Positions 16,657-25,101 of a stretch of DNA of 64,000 nucleotides are shown piece by piece. Both the position numbers and the translations under genes were made by a program. Position 1 is the stretch's first letter. Each line of letters starts with the position of its first letter. The stretch is from Sphingobium sp. EM0848 (GTDB lineage Bacteria; Pseudomonadota; Alphaproteobacteria; Sphingomonadales; Sphingomonadaceae): assembly GCF_013375555.1 (NCBI RefSeq), contig NZ_JABXWB010000001.1, forward strand, positions 1,612,001 to 1,676,000, written 5' to 3'. The notes under the pieces are model-generated. The model had not been told where the DNA came from and made no database searches. It saw nothing but the letters and a program-made list of their open reading frames with translations.

Positions 16657-18042
16657 ATGAAAGCGGCGCGCCCGTCGCATATTCTGGCTTTCCTGCCGCT
16701 GCTTGCGGCGGTAGCGCTGTCGCTCAGCTATTGGCCGGGCCTCGTCACCTATGATTCGGTGCGGCAATATGATCAGGCGTTGAGCGGCGCGTTCGACGAC
16801 TGGCATCCGCCGATGATGGAGGGCATCTGGCGGCTGATCCTGCCCCTATGGCCAGGACCGGCGCCGATGTTGCTGTTGCAGCTTGGCCTTTATGCGGCGG
16901 GCATGACGGGGATGATCGTCTGGGCATTGCGCCGTGGACGGCCGGGGGTAGCGGTCGGGCTTGGCCTGTGCACGCTGCTGCCCCTGTCCGTCGCCTTGAT
17001 GGGCGAGGTGCTGAAGGACTGCCTGATGGCGGGCGCGCTGACGGCGGCTGTGGCGATGATGCTGCTGTCGCAGGAAAGCCGATCCGTCCTGCCGAGGGTC
17101 GGTGCGGCAGCGCTGGTCTTCTTTGCCGCGACGTTGCGGTTCAATGCCTTTCTGGCGGGCGTGCCGATCCTGCTGCTGGCGCTGGGACCGGTCGTGCTGG
17201 TTTCCCGGCTGCGGATGGCTGTGGGCGCGGCCGTCATGGCCGTGACGCTGCTGATGGCCATGCCGCTGGCCAATCGGGCGCTGGGCGCGGAGGCAAGCGA
17301 CGTCAATCTGTCACTGGTGATCTTCGACCTCGCCGGAATCACTGAACATGGCGGACAGGATGCCTTCCCCCCGATGCATGTCGGCAATCCGGTCGCAGTG
17401 GTCCATCACTGCTATACGCCCGTTAAGTGGGACAGCTTCTCCTGGTGGGTCGATCCGCTCTGCCCGCTGAATTTCGAACAGGTCCGGCGGGACTTTCACG
17501 CCTCCCACATCAGTGCCCTGCCTTTCTGGCTCGGGCAGATCGTTCGCCATCCCATTGCTTATGCGCAACACCGGCTCGCCCATTGGAATATCAATGCCCG
17601 CTTCTGGGTCCATGATGAAGTGGAACGGCCCGTGCAGCGGGAATCTGCGCCCAATGACTGGAATTTCCATGTGACGTCCGGCCCGGCGCTGAACTTCGTC
17701 GATGATGCCGCGGTCAAAAGCGCGGATACACCGCTCGGCTGGCCCTGCGCATGGATGGCGCTGGCCCTCGGGCTGATGCTGGCGGCGCGGCGCATGGCAT
17801 CGGCGAAGATCATCTGGATGCTGGCCGGATCGGCGCTGTTTTATGGCTTGGGCTATGCCGTGTTCAGCGTGGCGGCGGAGCTTCGCTATTATCTCTGGAC
17901 CATGATGGCGGGAGCGATGGCGACCGTGATCGCGATCGGCGATTTCCCCGCCTTGCCCCGTTCGCAGCGATGGCGCGCAGGGCTGGAGATCGCCCTGCCC
18001 TCCCTGGCCGTCATATCGGCGGCCACCCTTGCGCGGCTGTAA
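16657..18042 (+). CDS. Polytopic membrane protein, possible GT-C type glycosyltransferase
   Basis: A 461-residue inner-membrane protein with about ten hydrophobic segments. After the first helix comes the loop YDSVRQYDQ...DWHPP. Acidic residues in the first extracytoplasmic loop together with a following HPP are common in lipid-linked GT-C glycosyltransferases, but I see no definite catalytic signature, so the function is unassigned. ATG 16657 is one base after the PBP stop, suggesting translational coupling and a role in cell-envelope assembly. An upstream open extension lies inside the PBP gene and is rejected. Confidence 0.7.
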   Translation: MKAARPSHILAFLPLLAAVALSLSYWPGLVTYDSVRQYDQALSGAFDDWHPPMMEGIWRLILPLWPGPAPMLLLQLGLYAAGMTGMIVWALRRGRPGVAVGLGLCTLLPLSVALMGEVLKDCLMAGALTAAVAMMLLSQESRSVLPRVGAAALVFFAATLRFNAFLAGVPILLLALGPVVLVSRLRMAVGAAVMAVTLLMAMPLANRALGAEASDVNLSLVIFDLAGITEHGGQDAFPPMHVGNPVAVVHHCYTPVKWDSFSWWVDPLCPLNFEQVRRDFHASHISALPFWLGQIVRHPIAYAQHRLAHWNINARFWVHDEVERPVQRESAPNDWNFHVTSGPALNFVDDAAVKSADTPLGWPCAWMALALGLMLAARRMASAKIIWMLAGSALFYGLGYAVFSVAAELRYYLWTMMAGAMATVIAIGDFPALPRSQRWRAGLEIALPSLAVISAATLARL

Positions 18043-18098
18043 CAAAACATGGGTTTGCGCCCTTTCTCATCGGCTCATCCTGCCCTACATGGGTCGGA

Positions 18099-18521
18099 AT
18101 GAATGCCCCCCTCTACAACAAGGACATTTTGCGGCTCGCCGCGAATATCCCCCATCACAAGCGGCTGCCCGACGCGCAGGCAAGCGTCGAAAAACGCTCC
18201 CCCACCTGCGGATCGCGGGTGACGGTGGACGCGCGGATGGAGGGTGGGTGCCTGAGCGATATCGGGCTGGACGTGAAGGCCTGCGCGCTGGGTCAGGCAT
18301 CGGCGGCGCTGATGGCGGCCCATGCCATCGGCCTCACCGCTGATGAACTGGCCGAGGCGCGCGATCGCCTGACCGCCTATCTGGCGGGGACAAGCGAGGA
18401 TCTGGATTTCTGGCCGGGGCTGGCGGTGCTGGCGCCGGCACGGGGATATCCGGCGCGCCATGCCTCCATCCGGTTGGGCTTTGAAGCCATTGCCGAAGCC
18501 GCGCGAATGGCGGACGCCTGA
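18099..18521 (+). CDS. NifU/IscU-like iron-sulfur scaffold family protein, atypical
   Basis: A 140-residue protein of the IscU/NifU N-terminal fold. It keeps two of the three cluster-ligand Cys positions, in SPTCGSRV and KACALGQAS. The third Cys, expected in the C-terminal helix, is replaced (RHASIRLGF), and the Asp that normally follows the first Cys is Ser. Whether it builds clusters is therefore doubtful. Start ATG 18099 is favoured over a longer frame running into the previous gene. It overlaps the antiporter gene start by one base, forming a tight pair. Confidence 0.75.
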   Translation: MNAPLYNKDILRLAANIPHHKRLPDAQASVEKRSPTCGSRVTVDARMEGGCLSDIGLDVKACALGQASAALMAAHAIGLTADELAEARDRLTAYLAGTSEDLDFWPGLAVLAPARGYPARHASIRLGFEAIAEAARMADA

Positions 18522-20341
18522 TGCAGGATCGGATTTCCCAAATCGCCGCCGCTCCTGTCTCCGCCACGGATGTCCTGCTGTCCGAAGGGGTCATCCTGCT
18601 CGGCGCGGCGGTATTGTTCGTGATGCTGTTCCGCCGATTCGGCCTGGGCGCCGTGCTTGGCTACCTCGTCGCGGGCGCGCTGGTCGGGCCGCAGGGATTG
18701 GGACTGGTCGGCGGAGCGGAATCGAAGCTCGCCATTGCCGAGATCGGCATCGTGCTGCTGCTGTTCCTGGTCGGCCTTGAGCTCCATCCCGCGCGACTCT
18801 GGCGGTTGAAACGCGATATTTTCGCGCTGGGCTTGATGCAGGTCGCGCTGTGCGGCTGCGCGCTGACGGCGATCATCTTCCTGTCGACCGGTTTCACCTG
18901 GGGCGCGGCGATTGCGCTGGGGCTGCCACTGGCTCTCTCCTCGACCGCGCAGGTGCTGCCCGGCCTCAAGAGCAGCGGCCGCATCAACTCGCCCTTTGGC
19001 GAGAAGGTGTTTTCAATCCTGCTGTTCCAGGACTTGTCGATCGTTCCGCTCATCACCATCGTCGCTGCCCTTTCGCGCAATCCCGACGATGCCGGCGGCC
19101 CGCCGGGATGGATCATGGCCGGCTATACGGTGGCCGCCATCGCCGGGCTGGTGCTGGCCGGACGTTTCATTCTGCGTCCCCTGCTCCGCTTTGTGGGGCG
19201 GCTGGGCGAGCGGGAGCTGTTCGTCGCGGTCGGACTGTTCACCGTGCTGGCAGCCGCATCGCTGATGCATGCGCTGCATCTTTCGACCGCGCTCGGCGCC
19301 TTCGTCGCGGGCGTGATGCTGGCCGATTCGCCCTACCGGCATGAGATCGAGGCGGATGTCGAACCCTTCCGTTCGATCCTGCTTGGGCTGTTCTTCCTGG
19401 CCGTCGGCATGGTGCTGGACCTGCGCGCCGTTGCCGCCAATCCCTTTTTCGTGATCGGCATGGCGGCGATTCTGGTCGTCACCAAGGCGGTGCTGATTAC
19501 CGGCCTCGCCCGGCTGTTCGGCATGGAAAGAAATCAGGCCATCGGCGCGGGCCTGCTGCTGAGCCAGGGCGGCGAGTTCGGCTTTGTCCTGTTCGCGCAG
19601 GCGCAGAACGCCCTGCTCATCGCCCCTCAAGCCGCCAGCCTGTTCAGCGCCATCGTCACCTTCTCCATGGCGACGACGCCGTTCCTGATGCTGTTCGCGC
19701 GCAGGCTGGAATTCGCCAGGCCCAGGGACGGGCTGCACCTGCCCAAGCCCGATGACGCGCCGCGCGGCACGGCGATCATCGTCGGCTATGGTCGCTTCGG
19801 CCAGACGGTGGCGCAGATGCTGATGGGCCATGGCTTCGGTGTCGTGCTGATCGACAAGAAGCCCTCCCAGATCGAGATGTCCAGTCAGTTCGACATGAAG
19901 GTCTATTATGGCGATGGCACGCGCATCGACCTGCTGCGCCGGTCGGGGGCGGAGGATGCGCGGCTGATCGTCTTCTGCATCGACGATCCTTCGCTTGACG
20001 GGCGGGTGCTGGAACCGATTGCGGATGCCTTCCCGCAGGCGGCGCTGCTGGTGCGGGCCTTCGACCGGCGACAGTTGCTTGCCTTCAAGGACCTGGACCT
20101 GACAGGCGTCGTGCGCGAAGTCTTCGAATCCGCCATTTGCATGGGCGTGCAGGCGATGCGGGCGCTGGGTGTGCCGCAGGAGGAAATCGAGGAGGTCGAG
20201 CGCCAATATCGCGAGAATGATGCGGAGCGCATGAGCCTTCAGTTCGAACATGGCGATTTGCTGGCCGCCAAGGATTTGATGTACCGCCCCGGCAGGCGGA
20301 TGCGCCTGCTGACGCGGGGCGAGGGGGAGGAAAAGGCATGA
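18521..20341 (+). CDS. Monovalent cation:proton antiporter-2 (KefB/KefC-type) with RCK domain
   Basis: A 606-residue CPA2 antiporter. About twelve hydrophobic segments at residues 15-400 include the family core LFLVGLEL and ALSSTAQVLP. A cytoplasmic RCK-N (TrkA-N) domain at about 415-530 has the nucleotide-binding motif IIVGYGRFGQ and an acidic residue at the strand-2 end. Kef proteins release K+ under electrophile stress under glutathione control, but the ancillary KefF/KefG subunit is not adjacent, so ion and control are uncertain. Its 3' end overlaps the DUF423 gene by four bases. Confidence 0.88.
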   Translation: MQDRISQIAAAPVSATDVLLSEGVILLGAAVLFVMLFRRFGLGAVLGYLVAGALVGPQGLGLVGGAESKLAIAEIGIVLLLFLVGLELHPARLWRLKRDIFALGLMQVALCGCALTAIIFLSTGFTWGAAIALGLPLALSSTAQVLPGLKSSGRINSPFGEKVFSILLFQDLSIVPLITIVAALSRNPDDAGGPPGWIMAGYTVAAIAGLVLAGRFILRPLLRFVGRLGERELFVAVGLFTVLAAASLMHALHLSTALGAFVAGVMLADSPYRHEIEADVEPFRSILLGLFFLAVGMVLDLRAVAANPFFVIGMAAILVVTKAVLITGLARLFGMERNQAIGAGLLLSQGGEFGFVLFAQAQNALLIAPQAASLFSAIVTFSMATTPFLMLFARRLEFARPRDGLHLPKPDDAPRGTAIIVGYGRFGQTVAQMLMGHGFGVVLIDKKPSQIEMSSQFDMKVYYGDGTRIDLLRRSGAEDARLIVFCIDDPSLDGRVLEPIADAFPQAALLVRAFDRRQLLAFKDLDLTGVVREVFESAICMGVQAMRALGVPQEEIEEVERQYRENDAERMSLQFEHGDLLAAKDLMYRPGRRMRLLTRGEGEEKA

Positions 20342-20664
20342 TTGCGGTTCTGGCGGCCTTGTCCGCGGCTCTGGCGATTGGCGCGGGCGCCTTTGGCGCG
20401 CATGGGGCGGCCAGCCCGCAGGCGGCGGAATGGCTGCGGACAGGCGGCCTCTATCAACTGATCCACGCGGTTGGCGCTCTGGCGATCATGGGCGTGGCGC
20501 GGGGACCTGCCGCGCTGATGCTGGGCGGTGGGGCGATCTTTGCCTTCACCCTCTACGCCATGGCCCTTGGCGCGCCGAAATGGCTGGGCGCGGTAACGCC
20601 CATCGGTGGAACGCTGATGATCGCGGGCTGGCTTTGGACGGCCTGGATCTATTGGCGGACCTGA
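20338..20664 (+). CDS. DUF423 family small membrane protein
   Basis: A 108-residue membrane protein with three to four hydrophobic segments. The motif GAFGAHGA and YQLIHAVGALA are the DUF423 (YgdD-like) signature. Function unknown. It overlaps the antiporter stop by four bases (ATGA), so it is the last gene of the NifU-like/antiporter/DUF423 operon. Confidence 0.9.
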   Translation: MIAVLAALSAALAIGAGAFGAHGAASPQAAEWLRTGGLYQLIHAVGALAIMGVARGPAALMLGGGAIFAFTLYAMALGAPKWLGAVTPIGGTLMIAGWLWTAWIYWRT

Positions 20665-20725
20665 TTCCGCGACCGCATCCTTGGCCACCCTTGCCCCCGG
20701 CATAACCCAGGCTTAGATTGAACTT

Positions 20726-21196
20726 ATGGCCGATCACCACCATCACGACCATCATGAACCTTCAGGCGCCAGTCTGGCCGATGCCGCCCGCGCCACGCTG
20801 GAGGCGAGCCAGGAACAATGGACGCCGATGCGCGCCGCGATTTTCGATGCGCTGGCGGCGGAGGAAACCCCCGCATCGGCCTATGACATAGCGGACACCG
20901 TGTCCAAGGCGCGCGGCAAGCGGGTGGCGCCCAACAGCGTCTATCGCATCCTGGACCTGTTCGTGAGCAACAATATCGCGATGCGGGTGGAAAGCGCCAA
21001 TGCCTATATCGCCAATGTGCATCCAGGCTGTCACCATGACTGCATCTTCTTGGTATGCACCCGCTGCAAGCAGGCCACCCATGTCGATGACGACAAGGTC
21101 ACGGACAAGGTTCGCGCCGTCGCCCGAGGGGAAGGTTTTCAGCCGGAACGCCCCGTAATCGAGATATTGGGTACCTGCGCCAAGTGCGCAGCGTGA
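20726..21196 (+). CDS. Fur-family regulator, Zur-like
   Basis: A 156-residue Fur-superfamily repressor. A His-rich N-terminus (HHHHDHHEPSG) precedes the winged helix (TPMRAAIFDAL, NSVYRILDLF). The metal-binding C-terminal half has HPGCHHDCIF, CTRC and terminal CAKC, the paired CxxC structural zinc site. The His tail and Cys pattern favour zinc sensing (Zur), but Fur or PerR specificity cannot be excluded. No znu transporter is adjacent. Confidence 0.82.
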   Translation: MADHHHHDHHEPSGASLADAARATLEASQEQWTPMRAAIFDALAAEETPASAYDIADTVSKARGKRVAPNSVYRILDLFVSNNIAMRVESANAYIANVHPGCHHDCIFLVCTRCKQATHVDDDKVTDKVRAVARGEGFQPERPVIEILGTCAKCAA

Positions 21197-21245
21197 TGGA
21201 GACGTTGCGCTTCGCCGTGGATCGGCCTAGCGCAGATCGGAGTCT

Positions 21246-23180
21246 ATGCCTTTCATGAACGATCGCCCCTCAACACCGCTGCTCGACCAGATTGTCTGGC
21301 CTTCCGACCTGCGTGCCCTGGAACCCGAACAGCTTCGGCAACTCGCCGATGAGCTGCGGCAGGAAGTGATTTCCGCCGTAGGCGTTACCGGAGGGCATCT
21401 GGGATCGGGGCTTGGCGTTGTGGAATTGACCACCGCCATCCATTATGTGTTCGACACGCCCAACGACAAGTTGGTGTGGGATGTCGGGCATCAATGCTAT
21501 CCCCACAAGGTCCTGACCGGGCGGCGCGACCGCATCCGCACGCTGCGCCAGGGCGGTGGCCTGAGCGGTTTCACCAAGCGGAGCGAGAGCGAGTTCGACC
21601 CCTTCGGCGCGGCGCACAGTTCCACGTCGATCAGCGCGGCTTTGGGCTTTGCGGTGGCAAACAAGCTGAGCGGCAAGCCCGGCAAGGCCATTGCCGTGAT
21701 CGGCGACGGATCGATGTCGGCGGGCATGGCCTATGAGGCGATGAACAATGCGCGGGAAGCCGGCAACCGGCTGATCGTGATCCTGAACGACAATGACATG
21801 TCGATCGCCCCTCCTGTCGGCGGGCTGTCCGCCTATCTGGCGCGGCTGGTGTCGAGCCGGGAGTTCCTTGGCCTGCGCGACATCGCCAAGAAGCTGGCGC
21901 GCAAGCTGCCCCGCCCGCTCCACAACGCGGCGCGCAAGACCGATTCCTTCGCCCGCGGCATGGCGATGGGCGGAACCCTGTTCGAGGAACTCGGCTTCTA
22001 TTATGTCGGCCCGATCGACGGCCATAATATCGACCAGCTGATCCCGGTGCTGGAAAATGTCCGCGACGCGGCGGAAGGCCCCTGCCTCATCCATGTCGTG
22101 ACGCAGAAGGGCAAGGGCTATGCCCCGGCCGAGGCGGCGGCGGACAAATATCATGGTGTGCAGAAATTCGACGTCGTCACCGGCGCGCAGGCCAAGGCTC
22201 CGCCCGGCCCGCCCAGCTATACCGGCGTCTTTGCCAAGGCGCTGACCGCCGAGGCGACGCGCGACGGGACGATCTGCGCGATCACCGCCGCCATGCCTTC
22301 GGGCACGGGCCTCGACAAATTCGCGGAGGCTTTTCCGGACCGCGCCTTCGACGTGGGCATTGCCGAACAGCATGCCGTGACTTTCGCGGCGGGGCTGGCT
22401 GCGCAGGGCATGCGGCCCTTCTGCGCGATCTACTCGACCTTCCTGCAACGCGCCTATGATCAGGTCGTGCACGATGTGGCGATCCAGAATCTGCCGGTGC
22501 GCTTCGCCATCGACCGCGCCGGGCTGGTGGGTGCGGATGGATCGACCCATGCAGGCAGCTTCGACGTCACCTATCTCGCCACCCTGCCCAATTTCGTGGT
22601 GATGGCGGCGGCTGATGAAGCGGAACTGGTCCATATGGTCCACACCTGCGCCGTGCATGACGATGGGCCGATCGCCGTGCGCTATCCGCGCGGCAATGGC
22701 GTGGGCATCGCCCTGCCCGAAACGCCCGAGCGGCTGGAGATCGGCAAGGGCCGCATCGTGCGCGAAGGGCGGCAGGTGGCGATCCTGTCGCTCGGCACAA
22801 GGCTGGAGGAAGCGCTGAAGGCGGCCGAGGCGCTGGAGGCCAAAGGGCTGTCGACCACGGTGGCCGATCTGCGCTTTGCCAAGCCCCTGGACGAAGCGAT
22901 GATCCGACGGCTGCTGACCACTCATGAGGTCGCCGTGACCGTCGAGGAAGGCGCCATTGGCGGCCTGGGCGCCCATGTGTTGACCCTGGCGAGCGATCTG
23001 GGGCTGATCGACAACGGCCTCAAGCTGCGGACAATGCGCCTGCCGGATATCTTCCAGGATCAGGACAAGCCCGAAAAGCAATATGCCGATGCCCGGTTGG
23101 ATGCGGAGGCCATCGTGGATACCGTGCTGACGGCGCTGCGTCACAACAGTGCAGGCATGGGTGCCGAAGCGAGCGCCTGA
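21246..23180 (+). CDS. dxs: 1-deoxy-D-xylulose-5-phosphate synthase
   Basis: Thiamine-diphosphate enzyme joining pyruvate and glyceraldehyde-3-phosphate, the first step of the MEP isoprenoid pathway. The 644-residue length is standard. Seen are [12 protein letters not shown] near the N-terminus, the ThDP motif [16 protein letters not shown], the central transketolase core with the catalytic Glu in [24 protein letters not shown], and the C-terminal domain. In carotenoid- and hopanoid-making sphingomonads it feeds those pathways. It stands between the Zur-like gene and the ArsR operators. Confidence 0.97.
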   Translation: MPFMNDRPSTPLLDQIVWPSDLRALEPEQLRQLADELRQEVISAVGVTGGHLGSGLGVVELTTAIHYVFDTPNDKLVWDVGHQCYPHKVLTGRRDRIRTLRQGGGLSGFTKRSESEFDPFGAAHSSTSISAALGFAVANKLSGKPGKAIAVIGDGSMSAGMAYEAMNNAREAGNRLIVILNDNDMSIAPPVGGLSAYLARLVSSREFLGLRDIAKKLARKLPRPLHNAARKTDSFARGMAMGGTLFEELGFYYVGPIDGHNIDQLIPVLENVRDAAEGPCLIHVVTQKGKGYAPAEAAADKYHGVQKFDVVTGAQAKAPPGPPSYTGVFAKALTAEATRDGTICAITAAMPSGTGLDKFAEAFPDRAFDVGIAEQHAVTFAAGLAAQGMRPFCAIYSTFLQRAYDQVVHDVAIQNLPVRFAIDRAGLVGADGSTHAGSFDVTYLATLPNFVVMAAADEAELVHMVHTCAVHDDGPIAVRYPRGNGVGIALPETPERLEIGKGRIVREGRQVAILSLGTRLEEALKAAEALEAKGLSTTVADLRFAKPLDEAMIRRLLTTHEVAVTVEEGAIGGLGAHVLTLASDLGLIDNGLKLRTMRLPDIFQDQDKPEKQYADARLDAEAIVDTVLTALRHNSAGMGAEASA

Positions 23181-23181
23181 T

Positions 23182-23200
23182 TTGGCAACCAGAAGGTTGC
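23182..23200. promoter_or_regulatory. ArsR-type operator, distal copy
   Basis: GCAACC (23185-23190), four bases, GGTTGC (23195-23200), a perfect 6-4-6 palindrome preceded by TTG. An almost identical copy lies 41 bases downstream. It sits between the dxs stop and the SRPBCC gene. Likely bound by the ArsR protein of this operon. Confidence 0.65.
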
Positions 23201-23222
23201 ATTAATTAGTGGAAGGGCCATA

Positions 23223-23241
23223 TTGGCAACCAGGAGGTTGC
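23223..23241. promoter_or_regulatory. ArsR-type operator, proximal copy over the Shine-Dalgarno
   Basis: GCAACC (23226-23231), AGGA, GGTTGC (23236-23241), one base different from the distal copy over 19 positions. AGGAGG at 23232-23237, the ribosome-binding site for ATG 23246, lies inside it. Centres of the two copies are 41 bases apart, four helical turns. Confidence 0.65.
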
Positions 23242-23245
23242 TGAT

Positions 23246-23701
23246 ATGGCCGATTCTATCATCAAGACCATCGACATCGCCGCGCCCGTCGCGAAAGTCT
23301 GGGACGCGCTGACCGATCATGAGAAGTTCGGGACCTGGTTCCGGGTGGCGCTGGACCAGCCCTTCGCCGTGGGCCAGCCCTCGACCGGACATATGACCTA
23401 TCCCGGCTATGAACATTATCGCTGGGAAGCGCGGATCGTGGCGATCGAGCCGATGACCCGCTTTGCCTATGAATGGCCGGCGACCGGAGGCGACAAGGCG
23501 CTGATGGAAAGCGGTGTGCCCGTGCCGGAATGGACGCTGGTGGAGTTCGTGCTGGAGCCTGTGGGAGATGGCACACGGTTGACCGTGACCGAAAGCGGGT
23601 TCGACAAGGTGCCGGAACCCCGGCGGAGCAATGTCATGCGGTCCAATGACGGCGGCTGGGCCGAACAGGTGAAGAATATTCGCGACTATGTTGAAGGGTG
23701 A
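23246..23701 (+). CDS. SRPBCC (AHSA1/START-like) family protein
   Basis: A 151-residue SRPBCC protein with the typical N-terminus IDIAAPVAKVWDALTDHEKFGTWF and a later FAYEWP / EFVLEPVGDGTRLTVTESGF pattern. These proteins form a hydrophobic ligand cavity; ligand unknown. The ArsR regulator gene overlaps its 3' end by 14 bases. SRPBCC-ArsR pairs are common, and the regulator usually represses the pair. Confidence 0.88.
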   Translation: MADSIIKTIDIAAPVAKVWDALTDHEKFGTWFRVALDQPFAVGQPSTGHMTYPGYEHYRWEARIVAIEPMTRFAYEWPATGGDKALMESGVPVPEWTLVEFVLEPVGDGTRLTVTESGFDKVPEPRRSNVMRSNDGGWAEQVKNIRDYVEG

Positions 23702-24017
23702 AGACTCCCCTGCCCGGCTGTTCGCAGCCTTGGGGGATGCAACACGACTGGGATTGATCGGCCGGCTTTCCGACGGTTCGGAACGGTCGATCGTCCAATT
23801 GGGCGATGGCTTGCCGATCAGTCGTCAGGCCGTGGCCAAGCATCTGGACGTGCTGCTGGGCGCGGGTCTGGTGCGCCGTACCAAGAGCGGACGGGAGGTG
23901 CTGTTCACCCTGCGCCGGGAGGCTGTTTCGGAGGCTCAGGACTGGCTCCACACAGTGGGAAACCAGTGGGACGATGCCCTGGGCCGGTTCAAGGATTTTG
24001 TCCAGAACCAGCCCTAA
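23688..24017 (+). CDS. ArsR-family transcriptional regulator
   Basis: A 109-residue winged-helix regulator. The core is RLFAALGDATRLGLIGRLS, then the recognition helix ISRQAVAKHLDVLLGAGLV and the wing RTKSGREVLFTL. No Cys metal site is visible, so it belongs to the non-metal ArsR group that accompanies SRPBCC proteins. It overlaps the SRPBCC gene by 14 bases. The two palindromes upstream of the pair are its likely operators. Confidence 0.9.
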   Translation: MLKGEDSPARLFAALGDATRLGLIGRLSDGSERSIVQLGDGLPISRQAVAKHLDVLLGAGLVRRTKSGREVLFTLRREAVSEAQDWLHTVGNQWDDALGRFKDFVQNQP

Positions 24018-24027
24018 GCTTCGGATT

Positions 24028-24441
24028 TTACTGCTGCGGCGTGGAAGCGCGAGCGTCCTGCCCATCGCCTTCCGGTGCGGCGATGATGTCGCGGGTGGTC
24101 GCCCCCTTCTCCACGACGTCCGTGCCCGGATCGCCCGCCGAAGAACGGATGCCCGCAGCAGCATTGGCGCGACCAGCGGTGGTCAGGGTGCCGGTTTCAG
24201 CGGCACTGCGAGCGGCCGGGCCACCGAACATGGCTTCCATCGCGGCCTTGCTCGAATCGACCGAGGCGGCTGCAGGCGTGCCGGGCGCAGGCGGGACCAG
24301 TGCGTAATCGGGCGGAATCACCAGCGGGGCCTGACGCGACACGGCGAACTCATCGGGACGGGCGCGGTTGAACAGGCCGCCACCGCCGCCACAGGCGGAC
24401 AGCATGGAAATCAGGCCAGCGGCGAGGATCAGTTTACGCAT
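24028..24441 (-). CDS. DUF3035 family lipoprotein (BamF-like)
   Basis: A 137-residue lipoprotein. The signal peptide MRKLILAAGLISMLSAC ends in a lipobox with Cys at about residue 17, followed by a glycine run. The motif ARPDEFAVSRQAPLVIPPDY is characteristic of DUF3035, the family that includes the alphaproteobacterial outer-membrane assembly component BamF. The rest is Ala/Gly-rich and low in complexity. ATG 24441 shares its A with the lspA stop, so the signal peptidase that processes it is translated just upstream. A longer frame to 24561 lacks a signal and is rejected. Confidence 0.78.
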   Translation of the reverse strand: MRKLILAAGLISMLSACGGGGGLFNRARPDEFAVSRQAPLVIPPDYALVPPAPGTPAAASVDSSKAAMEAMFGGPAARSAAETGTLTTAGRANAAAGIRSSAGDPGTDVVEKGATTRDIIAAPEGDGQDARASTPQQ

Positions 24442-24953
24442 TACTTCAGAGTCTCCGTCTTTGTGCCCTTCTCGCGCAGCAGAAGCGCCCGCGCAAGCAG
24501 GATCAGCACGCCGAAAGTGATGGCCGCGTCTGCCAGGTTGAAAATCAAGAATGGCCGCCACTCACCGAAATGCAGGTCGGCATAGTCGACCACATAACCC
24601 AGCCGCACGCGGTCCACGATGTTGCCGATGGCGCCGCCCAGCACGAGGCCGAGGGCAGCGACATCCTGCCGCGCCTTTTCGCGCCACATCCAAACACCCA
24701 CAAAGCCCGCGATCAGCATGGTCATGCCGACCAGTATCCAGCGCATGACGTTGGTGTCAGCATGGAAGAAGCCCATGGAAACGCCGCGATTTTCCAGCCA
24801 GTGCAGGCGAAAGATCGGCAAGATTTCAATGCCGTCGTCCATCCGGCTTTTCAGCGCCAGCGGGTAAGTGACGGTATATTTGACAAGCTGGTCGAGCGCG
24901 AGCGTGACGATCGCGACGGTCAGACCCAGCGGACGGTGATTGACGGCCGCCAT
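24441..24953 (-). CDS. lspA: Lipoprotein signal peptidase (signal peptidase II)
   Basis: Aspartyl protease that removes signal peptides from prolipoproteins in the inner membrane. The 170-residue product has four hydrophobic segments, the ENRGVSMGF motif, and the two catalytic Asp boxes GNIVDRVRLGYVVDY and FNLADAAI. ATG 24953 gives the usual length; a TTG at 25028 would add 25 residues. It lies downstream of ileS, as in many proteobacteria, but a strong hairpin separates the two. Confidence 0.92.
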   Translation of the reverse strand: MAAVNHRPLGLTVAIVTLALDQLVKYTVTYPLALKSRMDDGIEILPIFRLHWLENRGVSMGFFHADTNVMRWILVGMTMLIAGFVGVWMWREKARQDVAALGLVLGGAIGNIVDRVRLGYVVDYADLHFGEWRPFLIFNLADAAITFGVLILLARALLLREKGTKTETLK

Positions 24954-25073
24954 CAGCGCGCAACCGGCAAGGATTTGGGTGACATAAGTGACACGATGAA
25001 GTCCTGCAAAACCGCCATTTTTTCTCAATTTTCCTACAGGCGCGAAAACGACGTCGCGGGCTATAGCGCAGAG

Positions 25074-25096
25074 AAGGGCCTGTAGGACAGGCCCTT
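25074..25096 (-). terminator. Strong hairpin between ileS and lspA
   Basis: AAGGGCCTGT (25074-25083) and ACAGGCCCTT (25087-25096) form a 10-bp stem with a 3-base loop, starting five bases after the ileS stop. On the minus strand it is followed by CTCTGC with little U tract. It may terminate or attenuate transcription into lspA. Confidence 0.6.
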
Positions 25097-25101
25097 TCGC
25101 G

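Noticed and set aside
21270..23144. A 624-codon minus-strand frame across dxs
   Set aside because: Shadow of a highly conserved gene; product is low complexity without domains.
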